DNA of 64,000 nt from Pseudoalteromonas luteoviolacea. GTDB taxonomy: Bacteria > Pseudomonadota > Gammaproteobacteria > Enterobacterales > Alteromonadaceae. The position numbers and the translations under genes were made by a program. The notes below the pieces were generated by a model. The model searched no databases. It was not told where the DNA came from and saw nothing but the letters and a program-made list of their open reading frames with translations. The stretch is taken from assembly GCF_001750165.1 (NCBI RefSeq), contig NZ_CP015411.1:2384001-2448000 (forward strand), written 5' to 3'. Shown piece after piece: positions 19,001 to 26,603 of the stretch. How positions within the stretch are numbered: position 1 is the first letter of the stretch; every line of letters begins with the position of its first letter.

Positions 19001-19652
19001 AGATGTAAATGGTGATAATGTTGCTGACGCGATTTATAGCACACATAACTATGTTAAAGTCGTTGATGTTTATAACCAATCCTTGATTTCCAACTTTTCT
19101 GTTTCAGATCATTTAAATGACTTTAGTATTGCTGCCAACAGTTCTGTAGATATGGTTGTTGCATCGAACTCTCTCAATTTGCTTACTTTGACCGATGGCT
19201 CATTTGCAAAGAACGACACCATAGAAAAAGCATGTATGCAGGTTGAATATTTTAATTTTGATAGTGATGCAGCACTAGAAGTTGCATGTTTGTATCAAGA
19301 AAGCATCTTTTATGGTGGTGATACAACATCGTTGATTGTTTATGAGATCAATGATGGTAAGTTCGAGCAAGTACACCAAAAACAGCTTAACGTAAATGTA
19401 ATTGATTTTGTTGTATCACCAGTAACTGAAAGCAATCAGGAACTGATACTTGTTACGCAAGGTGGTGGTGACGAATGGGATGAGCCAACTCACGCAAATA
19501 TCATTTTTACAGACTCATTTGGTTCTAAAATAAGTCGTAGCCCTGATTTACTTGGTAGCCCATCGAAAGATGCATTAAAAGTTAGATTAGATGATAAAGG
19601 CAAGCTTAATTTACTTCTTTCTACTTCTGTAGCAATGTATCAAATACACTAA
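16098..19652 (+). CDS. Large FG-GAP/VCBS-repeat lipoprotein, 1184 aa
   Basis: A signal sequence ends in the lipobox LAGC (Cys about 20) followed by GGGS, so this is a predicted lipoprotein. Residues about 40-310 are unassigned beta-rich sequence. About 320-510 contain Ig/cadherin-like stretches with VxPDN and YSDPD motifs. From about 525 to the end there are roughly ten repeats of the D-x-D/N-x-D-G...E-L/I type (for example NDFDGDDKNEIL, ADINGDGIEEI, ADFNNDGLSELLV). These are the calcium-binding loops of integrin-like FG-GAP propellers. The protein is probably displayed at the outer membrane or cell surface. No enzyme motif is visible. Surface adhesion or polymer binding is a guess. A strong terminator follows, and the gene stands alone. 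Confidence 0.8.
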   Translation: MIKFKQSSIAFALSLVLAGCGGGSDSPSKESVASETLTNPKGKTFSELDTAANSLLKSRYTGLDNNSEINLELVQKTVTHLLDDSASSFTDFDFPGIQNHIKSNGSIEGTERCDNGGTVIYSGSASESGSGIISAKFINCANYDYATITGNITVKSSVETNEIGIYFDALEMSDRREQQKLTGSFKATQTDTVYVTQNILLEDKNGSQVVSQLSVEGLKYDDGYNQSLSLSGTVKFGDSGIVTVDATDLKGYSPSFLEGDIKISGINSSATISFNDTYPVFYQDVDLDNENDLGAYIMSIRDYVAGNYTDLNPVPLNILSLPPSVSSPYFYGNSPDTTMPITVEGGSYSDPDTAIEDLVVSFEWYVNDELVEGQYTNTLPAGVAVFGDVLEVAMKVSDGANSVLSYRTSITLADAPNQIEISGLPDTLSANQHVVFTAKVVDPDNKLETSTSALTSAPAGATIDENGQISWTTPSEMLFSSQDYFFTFSSADEQNPSEASFTVTVNSPGSLPIARSGIEVPKKSNNILINDFDGDDKNEILTTDHFNRVMLITYNNGTPEQKWLYPYALPTEGRIKQVFAVNTDDDSEKEIYVLTENGLSVIDNLNSEARKLLTFEEDAVSGALEDTNNDGIPELAVFLTNEKHSNSTNTLAIYSLEKPQQPLFETNSDNAHTVRFGNVDTDENLELIVSSGLVYDTATWENEWLSGYSFGYNDIITADINGDGIEEIIGNNNGVTVYSVVDKAQIANLDSQYNNCQITAANLDNDVSDELIVGNCHWGKVHAYNFDSGNTFTEIWNVDVIDNDTVSTQVGDSDNDGKLELVWGAGVYHSGADELITADIDGESFSIRQDKIAPQLDRFVSAGWAKKAGNTEKAVFFVPRSNSGSGGGRIVQMDKNGQFTPSDEVSTNWNNDQSVITADFNNDGLSELLVPDTALYNTSLAIMDLSTYDISYQLPIDSNDALISVGAADVNGDNVADAIYSTHNYVKVVDVYNQSLISNFSVSDHLNDFSIAANSSVDMVVASNSLNLLTLTDGSFAKNDTIEKACMQVEYFNFDSDAALEVACLYQESIFYGGDTTSLIVYEINDGKFEQVHQKQLNVNVIDFVVSPVTESNQELILVTQGGGDEWDEPTHANIIFTDSFGSKISRSPDLLGSPSKDALKVRLDDKGKLNLLLSTSVAMYQIH

Positions 19653-19722
19653 TGTAGATCCATGTAGGTTTTGAAGATTATCTAAAGATACCTATAAAGT
19701 AAGAGTAATATTCCTTTAGATT

Positions 19723-19752
19723 AGCCCTAGTAATTATACTAGGGCTTTTTTG
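19723..19752 (+). terminator. Rho-independent terminator after the FG-GAP lipoprotein
   Basis: The stem AGCCCTAGTA / ATACTAGGGCT is followed by a run of Ts about 70 bp after the stop codon. Confidence 0.85.
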
Positions 19753-19948
19753 TGGTGTAGTTATTAATTATTTTGTTTTTAATAAATAACTTAATAATCA
19801 ATAAGGTTTTCTGGGTTTGTAATTCAATATTGTTATTTGTGATAGCTTAAAATGATATATAAAACTTAAAATTCTATGTTAATGTTTTCATGGTTGCTAT
19901 TTAATATAATTTTAAGTGGCTGTTTTAGAAATAATAAAAGGATTGAAA

Positions 19949-20089
19949 ATGCTAGTAACAAAAAATAAAAAAGTTAAAGCAAGTTATTTTGGTAAAGAGT
20001 TAAAGTCTAAATCTGTATTGGAAAAAATCAGCGGTGGCCGTGGTGGCGGCAGTATCGTACTAGTTGATGAGAATGGTAGAATAACTTAA
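19949..20089 (+). CDS. Small peptide with double-glycine leader (candidate secreted peptide or RiPP precursor), 46 aa
   Basis: The ORF begins at an ATG with a good ribosome site (AAAAGGA about 7 bp upstream) and lies isolated after a terminator. The first 30 residues are lysine-rich and end LEKISGG. They carry Leu at -7, Ile at -4 and Gly-Gly at -2/-1, the pattern cut by C39 peptidases of bacteriocin-type ABC exporters. The predicted core is 16 residues, RGGGSIVLVDENGRIT, without Cys. No C39 transporter, modification enzyme or immunity gene is recognisable nearby, so any partners are elsewhere. Alternatives are an orphan or decayed precursor, or a chance ORF. I favour a real gene because of the ribosome site and the exact leader match. 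Confidence 0.6.
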   Translation: MLVTKNKKVKASYFGKELKSKSVLEKISGGRGGGSIVLVDENGRIT

Positions 20090-20384
20090 CTTTCATTTTC
20101 ATATGAAATTTTGAGGTGTTTATGTTGTAAGTATATTATGTGAACTTACAGCTAAAGCATCTCTTTATTTAAATTTTTTATTTTGCTTTTTTATCACTTA
20201 AAACCAAATAAATTGGATTGGTGTTATTTATTACTGTTTTTGTTTAATCAGATTCATATTATCTCACGATAGACTCATCAAAATTTTCTCAAATCTGACT
20301 TTGTTACTATTTTACTCCCAATAAGAAAAATAATTCTGTAATAGAATGCTGTAACCAACTTTCATCTGGAGAATTATAAAGAGC

Positions 20385-22331
20385 TTGTCTAAGCTCCATA
20401 TAAGATCAATCTATTCGCATGAGATGTCTTTGGCAAATATTGAAATAGATCCTCAAACGATATCCATCACATGGACATTGTTGTGTACAGCATTGGTGTT
20501 ACTCATGCAACCCGGCTTTACATGTTTTGAAAGTGGCTTGGTACGAAGCAAAAACAACATCAATGTTGCGCTTAAAAACGTTGCTGATTTTTGTATCAGC
20601 GGTGTGTGCTTTTGGCTAATTGGTTACGGGCTAATGTATGGTGCTAGCCAAAGCGGCGTATTTGGTACTGATAGGTTTGCTTTAAACAGTTATGATAACC
20701 CCTCCGTCCTCGCATATTTTCTATTTCAAATGATGTTTTGTGGCACAGCCGCGACTATATTGTCAGGCGCTGTTGCTGAAAGAATGCGCTTTTCAGGTTA
20801 CATCATTTGCTCGTTTCTTACTGCAACAGTACTCTTTCCTGTTGTCGGCCATTGGATCTGGAATGGTAAACATTTCGAGCAAGAGCAACTTGGTTGGTTA
20901 TTAGAGATTGGTTTCATCGATTTTGCTGGAGCCACTGTTGTTCATTCTGTCGGTGGTTGGGTCGCATTAATCGCGTTGATTATAGTGGGTCCTAGGCTTG
21001 GTAAATTTACACATGAAGGCCGGCCTAAAGAAATGTATTGCCAAAATTTACCCTTATCTGCTCTTGGTACCTTCTTACTCTTTATTGGTTGGTTTGGATT
21101 TAACGGTGGAAGCATTCATACCCCCAGTTCTGAGTTGGCTCGGGTATTTTCAAATACTGCACTATCTGCTTGTGCTGGCGGAGTAAGCGCACTTTTACTC
21201 TCTTGGAATTTACACTCTATGCAGGGTATCCGTTACGTGTTAAATGGTCTTTTGGCTGGGCTAGTGGCCATTTCTGCAAGTGCGGATTTAGTCAACTTAC
21301 CTGCTTCCATTGTGATTGGTGGAATTTCTGGATGTATAAGCGTTTTGCTCGGTGACCTGTTAGAAAAATTTAAAATTGATGATGTTGTAAGTGCAGTACC
21401 AGTGCACCTTGGTGGAGGTGTTTGGGGTACCCTCTCAGTAGCGCTGTTTGTGCCCCTTGAAAAGCTTAAGCTCGAATCTCACACTGACCAGTTAGTGGTC
21501 CAGTTAATTGGTGTTGCTGCATGTGCGATTTGGGTGTGCGCAGTCGGTTTTGTTGTGCTTTGGATAGTCAATCGTGTTCATCCACTGCGAGTTTCAGCAC
21601 AAACTGAAACGATAGGCTTAAATTTTGGCGAACATGGTATGAAGGATGAGCTGATAGATTTAATGGAACAATTTGACAAAATAGCTAAAAATGAAAGTCA
21701 TCCTCAGCACCTAAATGTTGAACACGGTTCAAATAATGCGTCTTTGTGTATGACCTACAATTATCTTTTAGACCACACTAGTCGACATTTTAAAGCAAGA
21801 GAAGATGAGCTTTTGCGTCTCGCCAGCTTAGACCCATTAACAGGGATCCCTAATAGGAGAGTTTATGATCAGGTGTTACAAGACACATTTGAGAATAGTA
21901 ATAAGCACAAGCTGCACTTTTGTTTGTTGGTGATCGATATTGATAATTTTAAACAATACAATGATCACTATGGCCATCAGCTTGGTGATTACTGTTTGCA
22001 AAATGTTTGTCAGGCATTATCAAGTGGGTTATCCGTAAAAAATGGACTGCTTGCTCGAATTGGCGGAGAAGAGTTTGCCATAATTATGCCAAATACTGGG
22101 TTAGAAAGTGCAAAAAGTGTGGCTCAAAACATATGCCGTTCGGTAAATGAGCTAGAAATCCCACATCGAATGTCACAAGGAGAGTTTGTAACTGTGAGTA
22201 TAGGTGGGACAAGTTGGGATCATACTTGTAACCTTAATGCTCAGCAGTTATTTGATAGAGCAGATAGAGCGCTTTTCAATGCGAAAAGAAACGGGCGAAA
22301 CCAAGTATGTTTTAGTGAGGATGGTTCTTAG
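20385..22331 (+). CDS. Ammonium transporter-like sensor fused to a GGDEF diguanylate cyclase, 648 aa
   Basis: Residues about 20-405 form an Amt/Rh-type channel with the family signatures: GFTCFESGLVRSKN, a stretch around FDFAGATVVHSVGGW, and the twin-histidine region near VHLGGGVWG. A linker (about 410-470) leads to a GGDEF domain at about 480-648 with DPLTGIPNRR and the active-site motif GGEEF. There is no RxxD inhibitory site five residues before it. Fusions of Amt to signalling output domains are known as ammonium sensors. Here ammonium binding or flux would control c-di-GMP synthesis (inference). The start is uncertain: TTG 20385 has a weak GGAG site, while in-frame ATG 20424 has none. 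The gene is monocistronic with no neighbouring glnK, unlike transporting amtB operons. Confidence 0.9.
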   Translation: MSKLHIRSIYSHEMSLANIEIDPQTISITWTLLCTALVLLMQPGFTCFESGLVRSKNNINVALKNVADFCISGVCFWLIGYGLMYGASQSGVFGTDRFALNSYDNPSVLAYFLFQMMFCGTAATILSGAVAERMRFSGYIICSFLTATVLFPVVGHWIWNGKHFEQEQLGWLLEIGFIDFAGATVVHSVGGWVALIALIIVGPRLGKFTHEGRPKEMYCQNLPLSALGTFLLFIGWFGFNGGSIHTPSSELARVFSNTALSACAGGVSALLLSWNLHSMQGIRYVLNGLLAGLVAISASADLVNLPASIVIGGISGCISVLLGDLLEKFKIDDVVSAVPVHLGGGVWGTLSVALFVPLEKLKLESHTDQLVVQLIGVAACAIWVCAVGFVVLWIVNRVHPLRVSAQTETIGLNFGEHGMKDELIDLMEQFDKIAKNESHPQHLNVEHGSNNASLCMTYNYLLDHTSRHFKAREDELLRLASLDPLTGIPNRRVYDQVLQDTFENSNKHKLHFCLLVIDIDNFKQYNDHYGHQLGDYCLQNVCQALSSGLSVKNGLLARIGGEEFAIIMPNTGLESAKSVAQNICRSVNELEIPHRMSQGEFVTVSIGGTSWDHTCNLNAQQLFDRADRALFNAKRNGRNQVCFSEDGS

Positions 22332-22786
22332 TATGAATACTTAATAATTTAGATGCAAGAACACAACAGTAATCAACCTTAATGGCGTGGACATTGTTGA
22401 TGGAGGCTTGTTTAAAAATGTTCTATCAGTACTTACCATTTCGTTTCTTATAAATATTTTAGTCAGTTTTTGAAGGAAAATTATGGAGTAAAAATACACT
22501 GCCGGTGACTTCCTTGGGTCAATATAATACGTGGACACTAGTCGGTGCTTGCCCAACCACATAATTCTCCAAATACATAATGACAAAGATAGGCCAAAAT
22601 ATCCTTATTTTATCTGTTTTACTCATTCAGAACTATCGTTTAACCAACCTAAAGGGTTCACAAAATTTATTTTGCGTTGTAACCAAAATAATTTGCATTG
22701 CCTTAACTAAGAATTAGTGCGTCATTTTAATTGGAAGTTGAAACCTCAACTATACTTAAGTGCTAGTGAGTTTATGAATCACAGGC
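22332..22786. other. Intergenic region, 455 bp, nothing assigned
   Basis: An 81-codon minus-strand frame at 22341-22586 has no family resemblance, no ribosome site and atypical composition, so I do not call it. No RNA gene or operator is recognised. Confidence 0.4.
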
Positions 22787-22807
22787 GTGCAACTTTGTAT
22801 TGGTATT

Positions 22808-23773
22808 ATGTTTATGAGATACATTAGAGTAACCCTTTATCTTGGTATCTGTTGGCTTTTATTTGCAAATTGGTCTGCATTAAGTAAAAGCGATACGATC
22901 TCTATTCCTTTAAATAATTGGATGAGTCAACGAGTACTTTCGCATGTTGTAGGCGATATTATTGAGGGATATGGCTATGCAGTTACGTATCATGATATGC
23001 CTGCAAGCGATCAATGGGGTGCTATGCAGAAAGGTTTAGTTCACTTTCAAATTGAAATCTGGCAACAATCAATGTCAGGCCAGTATAACAGGATGGTTGC
23101 TGATAACTTGATAGTTGATTTAGGTGTACACAGTGTTGCTGTTCGTGAGGAGTGGTGGTACCCCCAATATGTAGAGGAACTATGCCCGGGATTGCCTGAT
23201 TGGAAGGCACTAAATCATTGCTCAAAACTGTTTGCTAATGATGCTGAACCATCTAAAGGAGTGTTTTACACCATTGACTGGGATTACCAAGATGCCGACT
23301 TGATCAGAGCATTGAACTTAAACTTTACAATCCGAAGGCTGCAAAATGAAGAAATCCTTTGGCAAAAACTTGAAAAGGCTTGGTTAAGTAAAATCCCAAT
23401 AGTACTAATTAATTGGACTCCTAACTGGACTGACCTGCATATTCCGGGGCGTTTTATTGAGTTCCCATTGTATTCTATGGCATGTGAAACAGATGCTAGT
23501 TGGGGAATAAATCCAAACCGGCTACACGACTGTGGTAATCCAAGAAAGGGGTGGTTAAGAAAAGCTGGTTGGCCAAAATTGGAAAAGTTGTACCCTTGTG
23601 TCTATAAACTAATTAAGAAAATAGACTTCTCAAAAAAAATGATAGCAGACGCAGCTTCGTTTGCTGTTTTTGATGGAAACAGTGAGTCTAAAGCTGCAAA
23701 GCGATGGTCAATTAAGTATCGTAATGAAATTTCCAAATGGGTGGACAACACATGTTTGTCAAAATTATCCTAG
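22808..23773 (+). CDS. OpuAC-family (glycine betaine/choline-type) periplasmic substrate-binding protein, about 321 aa
   Basis: After a signal peptide (hydrophobic YLGICWLLFANW, cleavage near ALS), the protein matches the ProX/OpuAC binding-protein fold in its order of motifs: LNNWMSQRVLSHVVGDIIEG, then the lobe with QIEIWQQS, then IPIVLINWTPNW. The last is a typical tryptophan-rich quaternary-amine site. No ATPase or permease gene adjoins it, so it is an orphan binding protein. It could serve a distant transporter or act as a sensor partner. Upstream GTG 22787 is in frame. I chose ATG 22808 because it gives a normal signal peptide; ATG 22814 is equally possible. The specificity is not proven. 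Confidence 0.78.
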   Translation: MFMRYIRVTLYLGICWLLFANWSALSKSDTISIPLNNWMSQRVLSHVVGDIIEGYGYAVTYHDMPASDQWGAMQKGLVHFQIEIWQQSMSGQYNRMVADNLIVDLGVHSVAVREEWWYPQYVEELCPGLPDWKALNHCSKLFANDAEPSKGVFYTIDWDYQDADLIRALNLNFTIRRLQNEEILWQKLEKAWLSKIPIVLINWTPNWTDLHIPGRFIEFPLYSMACETDASWGINPNRLHDCGNPRKGWLRKAGWPKLEKLYPCVYKLIKKIDFSKKMIADAASFAVFDGNSESKAAKRWSIKYRNEISKWVDNTCLSKLS

Positions 23774-23825
23774 CCGTCTTCTGTTTTACTTCCCTATGCT
23801 GCCTAAGGGTGCTGATATTACATCG

Positions 23826-24032
23826 TTAGCTGATAACTAGTTGGGGAGTTCCGCCCTCACTGACGCACTTGTAGTACGCCGATTGCACTGAACGAGGATT
23901 GTAATGTTCCTCACTCCAGGCAACTTTGCCTTGCTTGTAACACAATACATAAGTAGATGTTCGGGCTTCTGCAGATGAGTGTATTGTGCTCAATGTAAGA
24001 GTTAGTAGTGACAATACTAAAGGCTTTATCAT
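23826..24032 (-). CDS. Small secreted protein of unknown function, 68 aa
   Basis: The chosen start (MIKPLVLSLLTLTLS) gives a clear signal peptide ending near AEA. The frame extends 18 codons upstream to 24086, but that would spoil the signal peptide. The mature part is about 45 residues, with two cysteines (YVLCYKQG and YKCVSEGG) that could form a disulfide. I do not recognise a family. It is a stand-alone gene. Confidence 0.5.
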   Translation of the reverse strand: MIKPLVLSLLTLTLSTIHSSAEARTSTYVLCYKQGKVAWSEEHYNPRSVQSAYYKCVSEGGTPQLVIS

Positions 24033-24259
24033 TATTTTTATCGCTATTAGGTTTGAAATCTTAATATATAGTGCATTGTTGAACATATTTTCGTAATTGT
24101 AAATATTTTGTTTTTAAATTGGGTGTTTTAGTTTTGTATTTTAACTAGCTGGAAAACACTATGTGTTCTTGGTAGGTTATGACTCATGAACGGGGGAGTT
24201 TTGATATGCCATAGCCCCAGAATAGTTCTGAGGCTGTTATATTTTGATTGCTAAAATGG

Positions 24260-25072
24260 CTAACTTAGAGCCATGTTACCAGCCATGATCACTAGTAATG
24301 CAGCAAATATTTTCTTTACAGTTGATACAGGTAGGTAGTTTGTTGCTTTTGCGCCTAAAGGTGCAGTAAACCACGATGTACATACAATTCCAAGTAAAGC
24401 TGGTAGATAGATAAACCCTAAAAAACCATCTTCAAGACTAAATTGGCTCAGCCCTGAACTGATATAACCGACAGAGCCAAACAAAGCGATGACAATACCA
24501 CAAGCAGATGAGCAACCTATCGCTTTTTTCATATTAATAGAAAAGTATGTTAAAAGTGGGACTAACAATGCACCGCCACCTATACCAACCATGGCAGATA
24601 TTCCACCTGTGATAGTCGTTAAAATAGTTAAAGTGCCTTTATTAGGCATTGTGCGGCCTTCATTTTCTTCATTTTTGTTGCTGCTGTAGAACATTTTAAG
24701 TGCAATGAGCGCAACGCATGCGGCAAATATCCATTTAACGACTTCTTCCGGCAGCAAGGAGGCCATAAAGCCACTGAGCAATGCTCCAAGCGCGACACCT
24801 GTCATGATCCAAGGTGCCAATTCCCATGGCACATTTCCACTTTTATTATGCGCAAGTGCAGAGGAAGTAGAGGTAAATAATATTGAAGCAAGTGAGGTTG
24901 CGACGGCAGCTATAACAACTTGGTTGGCTGGTAAAATTTCAAATTGAAGTAAAATAATACTTAAAATTGGTACTATCACCAATCCACCACCAATACCAAG
25001 CAAGCCTGCAAGGAAACCGACACCACTGCCTAGTAATGCGCAGAATAAGACCAATAATAGCAATTCACTCAT
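24260..25072 (-). CDS. TauE/SafE (TSUP) family sulfite/anion exporter, 270 aa
   Basis: It has about eight hydrophobic segments and the two-repeat architecture of the TSUP family. Each half carries a glycine-rich motif: GFLAGLLGIGGGLVIVP near residue 20 and AMVGIGGGALLVPLL near 165. The length is typical. Members move sulfite, sulfoacetate or related anions across the inner membrane, and the substrate cannot be read here. The gene is divergent from mesX, but the MetJ boxes lie much nearer mesX. A link to sulfur metabolism is suggestive only. Confidence 0.85.
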   Translation of the reverse strand: MSELLLLVLFCALLGSGVGFLAGLLGIGGGLVIVPILSIILLQFEILPANQVVIAAVATSLASILFTSTSSALAHNKSGNVPWELAPWIMTGVALGALLSGFMASLLPEEVVKWIFAACVALIALKMFYSSNKNEENEGRTMPNKGTLTILTTITGGISAMVGIGGGALLVPLLTYFSINMKKAIGCSSACGIVIALFGSVGYISSGLSQFSLEDGFLGFIYLPALLGIVCTSWFTAPLGAKATNYLPVSTVKKIFAALLVIMAGNMALS

Positions 25073-25361
25073 TCCATTTATCTCTTCTTATAATTGAGGC
25101 TGCAATACTACATCATTGAAATTGTGTTCGCATCTCGTAATTTTGAAGGCAAACATACTCATATAAGTTACTTTTATGGTGCGATTGTGTGAGACGATAC
25201 CTGCCTAGCAGCTGGCATTTGTTTAACTTCTTTATCTCAATAATTTATACGCTTATACGGCTAGAAAGCTTGAATTCTATGCTGTATTAATTTTTCTCAT
25301 GTTTTAATTGAATTAATTGCATTTTTAATTACTTAGCTTTAAGAGTATAAATAACCCATCA

Positions 25362-25385
25362 AAAGCTCTAGACGTCTAGACGCCT
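25362..25385 (+). promoter_or_regulatory. Tandem MetJ boxes upstream of mesX-mesD
   Basis: AGACGTCT at 25370-25377 is a perfect match to the 8-bp MetJ consensus. AGACGCCT follows directly at 25378-25385 (7/8), and a weaker box precedes it at 25362-25369 (5/8). MetJ binds such head-to-tail 8-bp arrays with S-adenosylmethionine as corepressor. The site lies 128 bp before mesX and implies repression when methionine is plentiful. Confidence 0.85.
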
Positions 25386-25512
25386 GAATTTATCGGTTAG
25401 CATTTGTAATTGGGCCGTAGTTAAGGATGAAGAGTCGAGGCCAGGATTAAAAAGCCCGATAGAGCAAGACATAAATTTAGGGTTACCTAACAGATTTGGA
25501 TGAAATAGTACC

Positions 25513-26487
25513 ATGAGCAAAGAATTCACATTTACAATTAAAAGCCTTCGATTAGACGAAAATTATCAGCCTGCAAATAGCACGCGTATTACGACTAACT
25601 TCGCAAATTTGGCAAGAGGTGAGAGCCGTCAAGCTAACTTACGTAACGCATTAAAGATGATTGATAATAGTTTTAATGCGTTAGCACATTGGGATAATGC
25701 ACAAGGCGACCGCTATTCAGTAGAGCTTGAGATTGTATCTGTAGATATTGATATTGATGGTGGCGGCGAAACATTTCCTTCTATTGAAGTACTAAAAACG
25801 TACATCCTAGATAACAAAACTGGCGAGCGTATAGAGGGCATCGTTGGTAACAACTTCTCATCTTATGTCAGGGATTACGATTTTAGCGTAAGGCTACTTG
25901 CACACAATAAAGATAAGCCACAATTTAGCATTCCTGATGACTTTGGTGACTTGCACGGTAAACTGTTTCAGTACTTTGTAAATTCAGAGGCGTACAAGCA
26001 AAACTTTAAAAAACCTCCAGTGATTTGTTTAAGTGTATCAGATAATAAAACATATCACAGAACGGAAAATCAGCACCCTGTGTTAGGTTTCGAATACTTA
26101 CCTAATGAGTCCTCGTTAACTGAGCAATATTTCAAGAAAATGGGCTTACAAGTACGTTATTTCATGCCGCCAAACAGTGCAGCACCATTTGCATTCTATT
26201 TCTTTGGTGACTTACTGAATGACTACTCAAACTTAGAGCTGATCAGCACAATCAGTACTATGGGCACGTTCCAAAGAATTTATCGCCCTGAAATTTATAA
26301 TGCAAATGCCATCGCTGGTGCTGTTTATAAGCCAAATTTGAAAAACTTAGATCACTCGATTACACAGATTGTTTATGACCGTGAAGAGCGCAGCCGTCTG
26401 GCGATGGAGCAAGGTAAGTTTGCCGAAGAGTACTTTATTAAGCCGTACCAAACGATCCTTGAACAATGGTCAGCTAATTACGCTTAA
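25513..26487 (+). CDS. mesX: MesX (DUF1852), partner protein of the MesD methionine synthase, 324 aa
   Basis: The sequence is recognised as the DUF1852 family from its length, from the start KEFTFTIKSLRLDENY and from its position directly before a core methionine synthase gene. Published genetics on folate-independent methionine synthases showed that MesD requires this partner (MesX) and oxygen. The biochemical role of MesX is not settled. The protein has no signal peptide or membrane span and no cofactor motif I can name. It is the first gene of the pair downstream of the MetJ boxes. The ribosome site is weak (GATGAAATAGTACC before the ATG). Confidence 0.88.
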   Translation: MSKEFTFTIKSLRLDENYQPANSTRITTNFANLARGESRQANLRNALKMIDNSFNALAHWDNAQGDRYSVELEIVSVDIDIDGGGETFPSIEVLKTYILDNKTGERIEGIVGNNFSSYVRDYDFSVRLLAHNKDKPQFSIPDDFGDLHGKLFQYFVNSEAYKQNFKKPPVICLSVSDNKTYHRTENQHPVLGFEYLPNESSLTEQYFKKMGLQVRYFMPPNSAAPFAFYFFGDLLNDYSNLELISTISTMGTFQRIYRPEIYNANAIAGAVYKPNLKNLDHSITQIVYDREERSRLAMEQGKFAEEYFIKPYQTILEQWSANYA

Positions 26488-26518
26488 TAACGATTTTAAA
26501 TATTTTAAAATGGATGGT

Positions 26519-26547
26519 GTAAGCACTTTTTTAATCAATGTGCTTAC
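26519..26547 (+). other. Hairpin between mesX and mesD
   Basis: GTAAGCAC and GTGCTTAC form an 8-bp perfect stem with a 13-nt T-rich loop in the 116-bp gap. No T-run follows, so it is not an obvious terminator. It may set the ratio of the two products by processing or attenuation. Confidence 0.4.
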
Positions 26548-26603
26548 GCACAAAAATACGCGCCATGCCCAATAATTACAGTTAAGATAAAACAGCATCT
26601 ATC

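Noticed and set aside
22341..22586. 81-codon minus-strand ORF after the Amt-GGDEF gene
   Set aside because: No ribosome site, no family resemblance and atypical composition.
24190..24243. Hairpin AGCCCCAGAA / TTCTGAGGCT as a terminator of the TauE gene
   Set aside because: The T-run is on the wrong strand for that gene and the stem is imperfect.
26369..26575. 68-codon plus-strand ORF overlapping the end of mesX
   Set aside because: It is out of frame with mesX over most of its length and lacks a ribosome site.
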